This document shows, piece by piece, positions 20,328-29,841 of a stretch of DNA of 64,000 nucleotides. This DNA is from an uncultured Gammaproteobacteria bacterium (lineage in GTDB: Bacteria > Pseudomonadota > Gammaproteobacteria > Arenicellales > Poriferihabitantaceae), in contig CAMYNW010000004.1 of the NCBI GenBank assembly GCA_947259885.1, positions 1 to 64,000 of the forward strand, in the 5' to 3' direction. Position numbers and translations under genes: made by a program. The first letter of the stretch is position 1. The number at the start of each line of letters is the position of its first letter. The notes beneath the pieces were generated by a model. The model was not told where the DNA came from, did not search any database, and worked only from the letters and a program-made list of their open reading frames with translations.

Positions 20328-21362
20328 ATGAGAGCACTGATTAAATCGAAATCCGAACCTGGAATCTGGATGCAGGACGTGCCCGTGCCGGAAATCGGGC
20401 CACGTGATGTGCTGATTGAAATCAGTAAGACTGCAATCTGTGGAACGGATATGCATATCTATCACTGGGATCACTGGGCTGAGGAGACTATTCCCGTACC
20501 CATGGTCACCGGCCATGAATTCAGTGGCCGTATCGTGGAAACCGGATCGGCTACCAATAAGTACAAGCCGGGACAACGGGTATCCGGTGAAGGTCATATT
20601 GTCTGCGGCTTATGCCGCAACTGCCGCGCCGGTCGCGGGCAACTGTGTCATAACAGCATCGGTATAGGCGTGCATCGACAAGGGGCATTCGCGGAGTATT
20701 TGTGCCTCCCGGAACACAATGTATTTGCCTTGCCAGACGCTATCTCCGATGAAGTTGCCGCAATCTTCGATCCATTCGGTAATGCCGTGCACACCGCTCT
20801 CACATATGGCCTAGTTGGTGAAGATGTGCTGGTTACCGGGGCGGGTACCATCGGCATCATGGCTGCTATGGTTGCGCAGGAAGTGGGGGCACGCCAGGTG
20901 GTGTTAACCGATATCAATTCGACTCGGCTGGAAATCGCAAAGAAGCTTGGAATCAAATTGGTGTACAACACCTCGGAGTGCTCACTCAACGAGGTGATGC
21001 AGGAACTCGATATCGTCGAGGGATTCGATGTTGGTCTGGAGATGTCAGGAGCACCACAGGCATTCCGAGGAATGATTGACAGCATGAACACTGGCGGCAA
21101 AATTGCCGTGCTTGGCATTGCAGCGGAGCCTTTTGATGTCGACTGGAACAAGGTCGTGTTCAAGATGCTGACGCTTAAGGGCATTTACGGTCGTGAAATG
21201 TTTGAGACCTGGTACAAGATGGCCATTCTGGCGCAAACGCGAATTGATCTGAGCAAAATAATTACCCATCGACTTTCCGCGAACGAATTTCAAAAAGGCT
21301 TCGATATCATGGAACATGGGCAGTGCGGTAAAGTGGTGTTGGATTGGCAAGACGGACCTTGA
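20328..21362 (+). CDS. tdh: L-threonine 3-dehydrogenase
   Basis: Tdh is an NAD-dependent MDR alcohol dehydrogenase that oxidises L-threonine to 2-amino-3-ketobutyrate, the substrate of Kbl. The 344-residue protein shows catalytic zinc ligands in [16 protein letters not shown] (Cys about 38) and TGHEFSGRI, the structural zinc cluster [15 protein letters not shown] (about 94-108), and the nucleotide-binding [10 protein letters not shown] (about 171). It begins 17 bp after the MITE, so its promoter or leader may be partly MITE-derived. Confidence 0.96.
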   Translation: MRALIKSKSEPGIWMQDVPVPEIGPRDVLIEISKTAICGTDMHIYHWDHWAEETIPVPMVTGHEFSGRIVETGSATNKYKPGQRVSGEGHIVCGLCRNCRAGRGQLCHNSIGIGVHRQGAFAEYLCLPEHNVFALPDAISDEVAAIFDPFGNAVHTALTYGLVGEDVLVTGAGTIGIMAAMVAQEVGARQVVLTDINSTRLEIAKKLGIKLVYNTSECSLNEVMQELDIVEGFDVGLEMSGAPQAFRGMIDSMNTGGKIAVLGIAAEPFDVDWNKVVFKMLTLKGIYGREMFETWYKMAILAQTRIDLSKIITHRLSANEFQKGFDIMEHGQCGKVVLDWQDGP

Positions 21363-22087
21363 ATGGGATAGATAATATTGGTGTTTATAGCCAAAGGGCG
21401 GAGGAGTTTGGCCTGGCGCTGCGTGGCGGATTTCATCCGGTTGACGAGGATTCGGTACCTCCGTTGATGGCCGGACAATCGCCTAGTACTATGTTGTTGT
21501 TTGGAAATGTGGGCTCTTCGATCTGGCAGGTGTTCTCCGAATCCAGTGAGTTTAAGGATCGGGAACCTGATCCACTCAATCGATGGAGTGAACGCATCGG
21601 TCATGCGCTTGCGGAAGAGTGGGGTGGCGCTGCGTTTTTTCCTTTCGGTGGACCGCCGTACCAACCTTTTCTGGATTGGGCAAAAAAAGCGGAAAACCTT
21701 GAGTCTTCTATGCTGGGGATGTTAATGCATCCAACCTATGGCTTATGGCATGCCTATCGTTTTGCCATCGCGTTGCCGCAAAAGGTCATTCTGGATAAAA
21801 CTACGGTACAACCCCCTCATGCCTGCGACACTTGCGATGAAAAACCCTGTCTAGGTGGTTGTCCTGTTAATGCTTTTGATGGATCTCGCTATGATGTGGA
21901 AAGTTGCTATCGATTTCTCGACTCAACGCCGGATGCCGCATGTCTTCGTTATGGGTGCCAGGCTCGTATGGCCTGCCCGGAAGGGAAGGGGTATGTGTAC
22001 CAGCCCGACCATGCCGCATTCCACATGGAGAAATTCCTGTTGTCTCAGTCAGAGCGTTTTGAAACCGAGCCTCCCGAAATAAAATAA
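21359..22087 (+). CDS. QueG-type ferredoxin-like Fe-S protein, unassigned
   Basis: The protein has about 242 residues with a C-terminal ferredoxin-like part: [18 protein letters not shown] (about residues 160-178) and [13 protein letters not shown] (about 203-215), enough cysteines for one or two [4Fe-4S] clusters. The N-terminal part ([33 protein letters not shown]) resembles proteins annotated as ferredoxins near QueG, but the cobalamin domain of QueG is absent. TTG at 21359 overlapping the tdh stop (TTGA) is the likely start; TTG 21344 is the alternative. Function unknown. Confidence 0.7.
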   Translation: MNGIDNIGVYSQRAEEFGLALRGGFHPVDEDSVPPLMAGQSPSTMLLFGNVGSSIWQVFSESSEFKDREPDPLNRWSERIGHALAEEWGGAAFFPFGGPPYQPFLDWAKKAENLESSMLGMLMHPTYGLWHAYRFAIALPQKVILDKTTVQPPHACDTCDEKPCLGGCPVNAFDGSRYDVESCYRFLDSTPDAACLRYGCQARMACPEGKGYVYQPDHAAFHMEKFLLSQSERFETEPPEIK

Positions 22088-22169
22088 TCAGGGGAAAATT
22101 CCGCAAACCAGTTAGGGATGGCGAAACGTTTGCTTTAGAATCCACCGCTTTTAGAGCACTACACAATAA

Positions 22170-24179
22170 ATGGCTTACCAGTTAGGTATCGATACCGGGG
22201 GTACTTATACGGACGCGGTCATCGTCGACGCAGAACACAATGTTGTGGCCAAGAACAAGAGTCTGACCACGGCATTCGACCTTACCATTGGTATCGGAAA
22301 CGCAATCTCCAGCATGCCGCCGGCATTGCTGCGAGAAATTAATTTGGTGGCTTTGTCCACAACGCTTTCCACCAATTCGGTGGTAGAGGGGCGCGGCGCG
22401 CCGGTTTCCATTCTTCTGCCTGGCTACAATGAGCAGCAGGTGCAAAAAAGTGGTCTCTACGAAATCCTCGAACGCGATTTGGTGACTGTACTTGACGGAG
22501 GACATTCTGCAACTGGATCGGAGTTAGTGCCGCTTGATATCGAACGGGCAAAGGATGTGATTTTGGCGCAAAAAGATCGCGTATCGGCATTCGCAATATC
22601 AGGTATGTTTGCAACTCGAAACTCTTCTCATGAGATCATGTTGCGCGATCTGGTCATGAAGTTGACCGGAAAACCGGTTGCCTGCGGACATGAACTGGCC
22701 TCATCTCTCGGTGCCCCTAGACGCGCACTGACAGCGGCGCTAAATGCACGCATGATCCTGTATATCCAGTCCCTAATTAACTCGGTAGAAGATATTCTAA
22801 AACAAAAGGAAATCCATGCATCTTTGATGATCGTTAAAGGTGATGGTTCATTGGTTAATGCTCAAACGGCGTTGTTGCAACCGGTGGCGACAGTGTTGTC
22901 AGGACCCGCTGCAAGCGTAATTGGTGCTTGCGCACTGAGCGGCCAGCAGGACGCCATCGTGGTCGATATAGGGGGCACCACTACCGATATAGCAATTGTT
23001 ACAAATGGCCAACCGGAGCTTTGCGAAGACGGCGCGCGGATCGGAGACTGGCAGCCAATGGTGGAAGCGATCCGCGTATTCTCTATTGGCCTTGGTGGAG
23101 ACAGTGAAGTACGGTTCAAAGGCAAGCTGTCGATTTCACAGCGCCGGGTAGTGCCAGTCAGTCTGCTGGCCCATCAGTATCCCGATGTGGTGCCGAGGTT
23201 AGAACGACAACTAAGCGCCGCACCTACACCACGCAATAACAAGTTCGCATTGCGCTTGCAGCAGAATGAGGTATTGTTGCGACAGTTAAACGATATAGAA
23301 AAACGGGCATGGGAGCGACTTGAAAATGGCCCCATAGAAATTGACGCATTGGCGGATACCGATCGCCAGATGTTGCGCGCAATCGCCAGAATGGAACGAC
23401 AGGGACTGGTGATATACAGTGGATTTACCCCGTCCGACGCTACCCATGTCCTAGGTATGAGTGATCATTGGGACCGGCACGCTGCGGAAGTTAGTGCAAA
23501 AATCTGGGCGCGACAAATGCGCCACCTCTACGGATGTGGAACCTGGGAAGTAGGCGATGCGGTGGCACCGTGCGAGCAAGTATTTGCGATGGTGATACAG
23601 GAGATCAGTCAGAAGCTGATTGAAGCAGGTCTGAATCAACATGGAAAGCTGGTGGATTCGCGCTCTATGAACCTGACCCAACTAATGGCCGACATTATTC
23701 TTAGCAAAGGAGAAGCAGACGAGGTGAAACCGCTGTTTAAATTGCGTTTCGCAGATGGTTATCCAATTGTTGCCGTAGGTGGCCCTGCAGGGGACTATTT
23801 TCCCGCGGTCGCGAAAGCGCTCAAGGTCGGTTTGCATTTACCCGAGCATGCAGACACCGCCAATGCTATCGGTGCGGTAATGGGCGCGGTAGTGCAGATC
23901 GCGCACATCACGGTAACGCAACCAGAGTTTGGGATCTTTTACCTATTTCACAAAGATCAGCCGATCAGGTTTGAGAATCTGGAAAATGCACTCACTAAGG
24001 CTCGTGAGCTTGCACTGGCTGACGCAACCAAAATGGCCGAGACCGCCGGCGCGAGCTCCATCGAGACTAAAATTAAACAGGATGCAAATCATGTCAAGCA
24101 TGATATCGATGGCGAGCTGTTTGTGAGCGCAACTATTACCGCCGTGGCGTCTGGTCGACCAAACTGTTTGATGCGATGA
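22170..24179 (+). CDS. Hydantoinase/oxoprolinase A-type protein (HyuA family)
   Basis: The 669-residue protein has the acetate-kinase-like fold of HyuA: QLGIDTGGTYTDAVIVD at the N-terminus, LSTTLSTNSVVEGRGAP, then VVDIGGTTTDIAIV (about residue 268) and a C-terminal AVGGPAGDYFP. HyuA subunits use ATP to open hydantoin, oxoproline or similar rings and normally work with HyuB, which is missing here. It belongs to a lone-HyuA subgroup. The stop overlaps the next gene (ATGA). Substrate unknown; an N-methylated amide or lactam is one possibility given the neighbours. Confidence 0.8.
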   Translation: MAYQLGIDTGGTYTDAVIVDAEHNVVAKNKSLTTAFDLTIGIGNAISSMPPALLREINLVALSTTLSTNSVVEGRGAPVSILLPGYNEQQVQKSGLYEILERDLVTVLDGGHSATGSELVPLDIERAKDVILAQKDRVSAFAISGMFATRNSSHEIMLRDLVMKLTGKPVACGHELASSLGAPRRALTAALNARMILYIQSLINSVEDILKQKEIHASLMIVKGDGSLVNAQTALLQPVATVLSGPAASVIGACALSGQQDAIVVDIGGTTTDIAIVTNGQPELCEDGARIGDWQPMVEAIRVFSIGLGGDSEVRFKGKLSISQRRVVPVSLLAHQYPDVVPRLERQLSAAPTPRNNKFALRLQQNEVLLRQLNDIEKRAWERLENGPIEIDALADTDRQMLRAIARMERQGLVIYSGFTPSDATHVLGMSDHWDRHAAEVSAKIWARQMRHLYGCGTWEVGDAVAPCEQVFAMVIQEISQKLIEAGLNQHGKLVDSRSMNLTQLMADIILSKGEADEVKPLFKLRFADGYPIVAVGGPAGDYFPAVAKALKVGLHLPEHADTANAIGAVMGAVVQIAHITVTQPEFGIFYLFHKDQPIRFENLENALTKARELALADATKMAETAGASSIETKIKQDANHVKHDIDGELFVSATITAVASGRPNCLMR

Positions 24180-25282
24180 TGCCTATGAATATTCCACAAA
24201 AAATGGTGGCGATACAGTTAATAGGCCACGGAGACTTTGACCAGCTGCAGTATCGGCAGGATGTAAATGTCCCAATACCAGGTAGAGGAGAAGTGCTGAT
24301 AAAGGTTGGTGCTGCCGGAGTAAATAATACCGACATCAATACCCGTATTGGTTGGTATTCGAAAAGTAATACCGGGAACCTAGAAAATATTAGTCATGAT
24401 GCATTGGCGGAATCCGGCGGCAACGAGGACGGGGATTGGAGTGGCGCAGGATTATCATTTCCCCGTATTCAGGGCATCGATATTTGTGGCCGAATTGTCT
24501 CAGTCGGGGATGAATCTCTTTCCGGGCGAATAGGCGAACGCGTTTTGGTAGAACCATGCCTGCGCAAACCGCTTGATTGGAAACCCTATGAGGCCTGGTT
24601 TGTCGGCTCGGAATGTGATGGTGGCTTTGCCCAGTACGTTAAAATGTTTGCTGACCATGCGTATGTCGTAGAGTCAGCTTTAAGCGATGCCGAACTGGCC
24701 TCGTTTCCCTGCTCATGGTCCACTGCGGAGAATGTGCTGACAAGGACCAAGGTTAAATCTGGAGAAACTGTCCTCGTAACTGGGGCATCCGGCGGCGTGG
24801 GATCGGCGGCGATTCAACTGGCTCGAAGACGCGGTGCAAAGATAATTGCACAATGCGGTAAGAGCAAAGCTGACCTGGTGCTGCAACAGGGTGCCAGTGA
24901 AGTGGTGGATCGAGACGCTGATCTGCCCACAACGCTTGGTCAAGAATCCGTCGATGTGGTGATTGATCTTGTTGCGGGTCCAACGTGGCCAGGGCTTCTG
25001 GAAGTGTTAAAGAAAGGTGGTCGCTACGGAGTCGCCGGAGCCATTGGCGGACCGATAGTGGAACTTGACGTGCGCACCCTGTATCTAAAGGACCTGAGTT
25101 TTTTTGGTTGCACCGTTCTCGAACAAGATGTGTTCGGAAATCTGCTGCGCTATATTGAAAATGGCGAAATTTCTCCCGTTGTTTCAAAGACATACCCGTT
25201 GAGTGATATCGTTCAGGCGCAGCAGGATTTTATTGCAAAGCGCCATGTAGGCAAACTGGTCCTGATCCCGCCCGCAATCTGA
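24176..25282 (+). CDS. MDR-family zinc-independent oxidoreductase
   Basis: This 368-residue medium-chain reductase has the GroES-like N-terminal half (GEVLIKVGAAGVNNTDINTRIGWY) and a Rossmann domain (VLVTGASGGVGSAAIQLARRRGA, about residue 205). It lacks the structural zinc cysteines, so it is a quinone- or enal-reductase type enzyme using NAD(P)H. The start overlaps the hyuA-like stop by 4 bp. A second MDR enzyme lies 65 bp downstream. Substrate not readable from sequence. Confidence 0.85.
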   Translation: MMPMNIPQKMVAIQLIGHGDFDQLQYRQDVNVPIPGRGEVLIKVGAAGVNNTDINTRIGWYSKSNTGNLENISHDALAESGGNEDGDWSGAGLSFPRIQGIDICGRIVSVGDESLSGRIGERVLVEPCLRKPLDWKPYEAWFVGSECDGGFAQYVKMFADHAYVVESALSDAELASFPCSWSTAENVLTRTKVKSGETVLVTGASGGVGSAAIQLARRRGAKIIAQCGKSKADLVLQQGASEVVDRDADLPTTLGQESVDVVIDLVAGPTWPGLLEVLKKGGRYGVAGAIGGPIVELDVRTLYLKDLSFFGCTVLEQDVFGNLLRYIENGEISPVVSKTYPLSDIVQAQQDFIAKRHVGKLVLIPPAI

Positions 25283-25347
25283 AGCTTGTCCGCAGGCAGC
25301 CTCTGCACTATTCTTTACCTAGTAAACAATTACAAAAGGAAATCTAA

Positions 25348-26322
25348 ATGCCGTATTCAATTCATGCTACCAAACCTGGTGGCACCGATGTCCTCGAAAC
25401 CATCGAGTTTAAACCAGAAGCACCGGGTCCGAATGAGGTGCAGATTGAGCACCATGCGATCGGCGTAAATTTTATCGATGTCTACATCAGAACCGGCGCC
25501 TACCCCTGGCCGGTTGAACAGAATCTGATACTTGGCTGTGAAGCCGCAGGTGTGGTGCAGGCGGTAGGATCCGGAGTGTCCGGGTTTCGTGAAGGTGATC
25601 GAGTGGCCTACACCTTGCCGAATGGGGCTTACAGTACCCATCGCAACATCAATATTTCTCATGTCGTGCACCTGCCGGACAATATTGATTACAAGACCGC
25701 CGCGGGCTGTATGCTGAAAGGGCTCACTTGCTATTACCTATTGCATAATAGTTTCAAGGTTGAAGCGGGCCATAAAGTTTTGTTTCATGCCGCTGCCGGT
25801 GGAGTTGGCCTGATCGCAGGCCAATGGCTTTCGGCGATCGGCGCTACCGCTATCGGCACCGCCGGCAGCGATAAAAAATGTGCGCTCGCTTTAAGCAACG
25901 GATATGCTGATGTGATTAATTATCAAACCGACGATTTTGTCGCTGGAGTGAAGGCGTTTACCGAAGGCGGCATGGTTGATGTCGTGTATGACAGTGTTGG
26001 AAAAGGCACCTGGCCCGGTTCACGGGACTGCCTTAAACGACACGGTACTTTGGTTTGTTTTGGGCAGTCGTCCGGCCCGGTTGAGGATTTTAAGATCTCA
26101 GACCTGGCGGTTGGGTCACTCTATCTGACCCGTCCTACTCTATTTCATTTTGTCGCAGACCGAGAATGGCTTGAAAAAGCTGCAGCGGAGATGTTCGACA
26201 TGATTGGCAGCGGCAAACTAAATATTGCGATCAATCAGACCTTCGATCTCAAACAAGCAGCAAAGGCGCACCAGGCATTGGAGTCTAGAGCCACTACTGG
26301 CAGTACCGTCCTGATACCTTAG
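25348..26322 (+). CDS. NADPH:quinone oxidoreductase, QorA-like
   Basis: This 324-residue zinc-free MDR enzyme closely resembles QorA: GVNFIDVYIRTGAYPWP, LGCEAAGVVQAVGSGV, VLFHAAAGGVGLIAGQW (nucleotide-binding, about residue 145) and the C-terminal RATTGSTVLIP. Such enzymes reduce quinones with NADPH in the cytosol. The ATG follows AAAAGGAAATCTAA, a clear ribosome binding site. It is shorter than, and not a recent duplicate of, the upstream MDR protein. Confidence 0.9.
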   Translation: MPYSIHATKPGGTDVLETIEFKPEAPGPNEVQIEHHAIGVNFIDVYIRTGAYPWPVEQNLILGCEAAGVVQAVGSGVSGFREGDRVAYTLPNGAYSTHRNINISHVVHLPDNIDYKTAAGCMLKGLTCYYLLHNSFKVEAGHKVLFHAAAGGVGLIAGQWLSAIGATAIGTAGSDKKCALALSNGYADVINYQTDDFVAGVKAFTEGGMVDVVYDSVGKGTWPGSRDCLKRHGTLVCFGQSSGPVEDFKISDLAVGSLYLTRPTLFHFVADREWLEKAAAEMFDMIGSGKLNIAINQTFDLKQAAKAHQALESRATTGSTVLIP

Positions 26323-26390
26323 TTCGCAGCGGCATCCCGGACCGCGGATATATTTCATCCAGGCCTCGATTCATGATCTCTCAAAAATTG

Positions 26391-26420
26391 CTGAGATCCC
26401 GGATCAAATCCGGGATGATG
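26391..26420. repeat. REP-like palindrome
   Basis: ATCCCGGAT-CAA-ATCCGGGAT (26396-26416) is a perfect 9-bp stem with a 3-nt loop, flanked by GAG and GATG. This resembles the short palindromes scattered through proteobacterial intergenic spaces. It lies between the convergent QorA-like and isomerase genes and could also stabilise or end transcripts. Confidence 0.6.
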
Positions 26421-26482
26421 CGATCTCAACTGCCGCCGTGAACGAGGTGCCGCGCACTTGCTTCAGGACGGCGTTTGAGTCG

Positions 26483-27079
26483 CTACCCAGTCAGCGCTCG
26501 TTCGAGAAAATCGAATCGGTCCTGACCCCAGAAGATTTCGCCATTCAAAACATAAGTCGGCGAACCGAACACATCGGCTGCATGGGCTTCATTTGTAATG
26601 GCTTCAAATTGCGTCGCAAGTTCATCGGTATTTGCGGCGGCAAGCAAAGCGCTGCCGTCCAGACTGCATTTGTTGGCAATTTCAACCAGCGTACTATCGT
26701 CAGACACGTCTTTTTCCTCAGTCCAGACCGCTGTTAATACGGCGTCACTCAACGCACCTGCGTTGAGATCCTGGTTGCCTGCGGCAATCACCATTTTCGA
26801 TGCCGTGCCGCAGTCTACGGGAAAGAATGCAGGCTGAAAGTTCATGGAAATATCGAGGTATGATGACCAGCGTTTGAGTTCGTCCATGCGCAGACGCTGT
26901 CTCGAGGGATGTCGTTTGGCCGGGGGTACTCCCCCCATTTTCTCAAAAGTCGGCATCACCGCGATGGGTTTGTAATGGACTTTAAGATCATGTCTGGCAA
27001 CGATTTCGTTGAAGCGTCCGATCGCGAGAAAACTCCATGGAGAGATCAGAAAGTGATAGTAGTCAACTGTCTTTTGCAT
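26483..27079 (-). CDS. 2-hydroxychromene-2-carboxylate isomerase/DsbA-like protein
   Basis: The 198-residue protein has the DsbA-type thioredoxin fold of the HCCA isomerase/kappa-GST family. The CxxC is replaced by SPWS (about residues 13-16) in YHFLISPWSFLAIGRF, and the cis-Pro is in FGSPTYVLNGEIFWGQDR. Known members use glutathione to isomerise aromatic degradation intermediates. No other aromatic pathway genes are nearby, so the true substrate is open. It is divergent from glyA with about 140 bp between starts. Confidence 0.85.
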   Translation of the reverse strand: MQKTVDYYHFLISPWSFLAIGRFNEIVARHDLKVHYKPIAVMPTFEKMGGVPPAKRHPSRQRLRMDELKRWSSYLDISMNFQPAFFPVDCGTASKMVIAAGNQDLNAGALSDAVLTAVWTEEKDVSDDSTLVEIANKCSLDGSALLAAANTDELATQFEAITNEAHAADVFGSPTYVLNGEIFWGQDRFDFLERALTG

Positions 27080-27220
27080 AGTATGGGGAGATTCGGGCGA
27101 GTTAGTGATGAGCTGGATTATCGCAGGAAGTTCATCATGGCGAGTAAGTATAGGTGTCTCGCCTTGTGTGCGCAGATTAAAAAGGGTCTAATTCAGCTGC
27201 CTGAAGATAAAAAATACTAA

Positions 27221-28465
27221 ATGTCTTCCTTTCTTTCAGAATCGGATCCCCTGATTTTTAATGCGCTCACCAGTGAGGTGGATCGTCAACGGCATCAGAT
27301 TGAGCTGATCGCATCGGAAAATATTGTCAGCCAGGGTGTGCTCGAGGCGCTGGGTCACCGCATTACCAATAAAACCCTGGAAGGATATCCAGGGCACCGT
27401 TTTCATGGAGGTGCTGAGTTCGCCGACACGATCGAGCAAGCTGCCATTGATCGTGTAAAAAAATTGTTTAACTGTGAATACGCGAATGTACAGCCGCATT
27501 CCGGTACACAAGCGAATCAGGCGGTTTTCTTTGCCGCCTTGAAACCAGGTGACCGAATATTGAGTCTGGATCTCGCCGCTGGAGGTCATTTGAGTCATGG
27601 GGCTGCGCCTAATTTATCGGGTCGCTGGTTCGATGCGCATCACTATGCGGTAGACAGAACAACAGGGCTGATTGATTACGACCAGCTGTATCAGCAAGCC
27701 ATGAGCCTCAAACCCAAGATGCTGATTGCCGGAGGTTCCGCATATCCGAGAGAGCTGGATTTCGCGCGCATGGCGGAAATTGCCTCAGATGTCGGGGCAC
27801 TTCTGCTCGCGGATATGGCGCATATTGCCGGCCTGGTTGCTGGCGGTGCACATCCAAGCCCAGTCCCTCATGCGGATATCGTAACCTGCACCACCACTAA
27901 GACTTTGCGCGGACCCCGTGGTGGATTGATCATGAGCCGGGATCAGGCATGGGCAAAGAAAATGCAGTCATCGGTTTTTCCCGGAGTCCAGGGGAGTCTG
28001 CATACTAATGTTATTGCTGCCAAAGCGGTGTGCTTGGGAGAGGCCCTGAAGCCCACGTTTCGGGACTATGCGGCACAAGTTGTGAAGAATGCCAGGGTGC
28101 TGGCCGAAACGTTGGTTGCGAACAAGATCGACTTGGTAAGTAATGGCACTGACACACATCTTTTACTACTCGATTTTTCTAACAAAAGCCTCAAGGGGCA
28201 GGTGGTGCAAGACGCGTTAGCCGAGATCAATATAACCTCCAATAAAAATCCGGTGCCTTTTGATACCACGCGTCCTTCTGAATGGGCAGGGCTCAGATTG
28301 GGCGCTGCAGCAGTGACAACCCGTGGTTTTGCTGAGGCACAGATGGGTGAAATCGCTAGTATGGTATCGACAGTAATCGATAGATGCTCCGCCGGTGATT
28401 TAGAAGACGCTAAAACAGCGCTTAAACAGAATGTGGCCTCTTTGTGCCAACAGTTTCCGATCTAG
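27221..28465 (+). CDS. glyA: Serine hydroxymethyltransferase paralogue
   Basis: SHMT interconverts glycine plus methylene-THF and serine. The 414-residue PLP enzyme has IELIASENIVSQGVLEALG, the PLP-Lys motif TTTKTLRGPRGGLI (about residue 230) and NPVPFD. The region normally written NKYAEGYPGxRYYGG reads NKTLEGYPGHRFHGG, replacing the usual Tyr-Ala. This suggests a second, divergent SHMT rather than the housekeeping one. With kbl-tdh and betaine genes around, a glycine or one-carbon role fits. A different hydroxymethyl acceptor is possible. Confidence 0.82.
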   Translation: MSSFLSESDPLIFNALTSEVDRQRHQIELIASENIVSQGVLEALGHRITNKTLEGYPGHRFHGGAEFADTIEQAAIDRVKKLFNCEYANVQPHSGTQANQAVFFAALKPGDRILSLDLAAGGHLSHGAAPNLSGRWFDAHHYAVDRTTGLIDYDQLYQQAMSLKPKMLIAGGSAYPRELDFARMAEIASDVGALLLADMAHIAGLVAGGAHPSPVPHADIVTCTTTKTLRGPRGGLIMSRDQAWAKKMQSSVFPGVQGSLHTNVIAAKAVCLGEALKPTFRDYAAQVVKNARVLAETLVANKIDLVSNGTDTHLLLLDFSNKSLKGQVVQDALAEINITSNKNPVPFDTTRPSEWAGLRLGAAAVTTRGFAEAQMGEIASMVSTVIDRCSAGDLEDAKTALKQNVASLCQQFPI

Positions 28466-28475
28466 CTAAATTCCT

Positions 28476-29174
28476 ATGCAGCCACAAAAGAAAAAACCGT
28501 CTCCGCTGATTGAGATTCTTGTGAATGTGGTGATTCCTTCCATCATCCTGATGAAATTCAGTGGCCCCGAGCGGCTCGGCACAGTGAATGCACTGGTGGT
28601 TGCGCTGTCGTTTCCAGTTATCTATGGAAGTTACGATCTGCTGCGTAATCAACATTTCAATTATATTGCGTTATTGGGTGTTGTAAGCGTATTGCTAACC
28701 GGTGGCATCGGTTTGCTAGAGCTTGATGTGAAGTGGCTGGCGATAAAGGAGGCTGCGATTCCTTCTTTGATCGGGATCGTGGTCGCCGTGACAGGTTTCA
28801 CCCGTTCGCCTCTGGTGAAAAAGCTGATATTCAATCCGCTGATCATGGCGACAGAAAAAGTAGAGGAAAAGCTCAACAAAAATCAGAACGAACAGGATTT
28901 CAACAGTAAGCTCAGATTTGCAAATCACTGTATGGCGGGCACTTTCGTGTTTTCAGCGATAATGAACTATGTTTTGGCAAAAATGATTGTCACAAGCGAT
29001 GCTGGCACGGTTGCATTTAACGAAGAATTGGGAAAAATGACTTTTCTCAGTTATCCGGTGATCGCCATCCCTTCAATGATCATGCTCTTGGGCATCATGT
29101 TTTACGTGATAAGCGTGATAAAGAAATTGACGGGTCTTACCTTGGAAGAAATTTTCGATAAGGAGGCGGGGTGA
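28476..29174 (+). CDS. VC0807-type integral membrane protein
   Basis: This 232-residue inner-membrane protein has about six hydrophobic segments, resembling the VC0807 family often described only as a septation-like or transport-like membrane protein. Landmarks are IEILVNVVIPSIILMKFS, the charged loop KVEEKLNKNQNEQDFNSKLR (about residues 130-150) and a C-terminal helix. It begins 10 bp after glyA and its stop overlaps the next gene (GTGA), so the three may be an operon. No function is known to me. Confidence 0.7.
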   Translation: MQPQKKKPSPLIEILVNVVIPSIILMKFSGPERLGTVNALVVALSFPVIYGSYDLLRNQHFNYIALLGVVSVLLTGGIGLLELDVKWLAIKEAAIPSLIGIVVAVTGFTRSPLVKKLIFNPLIMATEKVEEKLNKNQNEQDFNSKLRFANHCMAGTFVFSAIMNYVLAKMIVTSDAGTVAFNEELGKMTFLSYPVIAIPSMIMLLGIMFYVISVIKKLTGLTLEEIFDKEAG

Positions 29175-29788
29175 TTTACCTGCTGCGTCACGCAGAAACC
29201 GAATGGAATTATCAGTTACGCAAGCAGGGGCGTGACGATTCACCGCTTACGATTAAAGGCCGCAGTCAGGCAGTGGCCTATGGCAAGGTGCTTGAGCAGT
29301 TGATCAATTATTCTGGCATAGACCGTGATAATGTGCTGATCCATGTGAGCCCCCTGGGGCGTACTAAAATCACTGCCAAATATCTAGTCGATGCGCTATC
29401 GATACCTGAATGCAATGTGCATTATGAGACGCGGTTAATCGAATTCGATTATGGAGACTGGTCGGGACTGACCAACGAAGAAATTGAAAAGCATTACCCC
29501 GGTGCGCTTCTAGTCAGGGAGGTCAACAAGTGGTATTACACCGTGCCGAAAGGAGAATCCTATCAGGATGTGGAGGCTAAAGTTGATACCTGGCTGGAAG
29601 AGCTACCCGAAGATAAAACGATCATCGCAGTCACGCACAGCGTGGTGAGCAGAGTGATTCGAGGTAAGTATCTTGGTATGCCCAAACCCGTGGCCAGCCT
29701 CCTGGAGCACCCACAGAATATGATCTTTCGTCTAAACAATCAGCGCATCGATAGCTTTGACATTATGGATTTTGAACTGGCGGGCTAG
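29171..29788 (+). CDS. Histidine phosphatase family protein
   Basis: This 205-residue enzyme of the phosphoglycerate-mutase-like branch begins YLLRHAETEWNYQ, where the His forms the phosphohistidine. It continues with the conserved Arg in VSPLGRTKITA, Glu in IEFDYGDWSGLTNEEI and His in AVTHSVVSRV. This pattern matches GpmB/CobC-type phosphatases. GTG at 29171 overlaps the upstream stop. Substrate undetermined. Confidence 0.88.
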   Translation: MIYLLRHAETEWNYQLRKQGRDDSPLTIKGRSQAVAYGKVLEQLINYSGIDRDNVLIHVSPLGRTKITAKYLVDALSIPECNVHYETRLIEFDYGDWSGLTNEEIEKHYPGALLVREVNKWYYTVPKGESYQDVEAKVDTWLEELPEDKTIIAVTHSVVSRVIRGKYLGMPKPVASLLEHPQNMIFRLNNQRIDSFDIMDFELAG

Positions 29789-29841
29789 ATGCCTTCTGAT
29801 CGCGGATCAATTCGGATCTGGGTCAACAGCTTTGTTAATGC

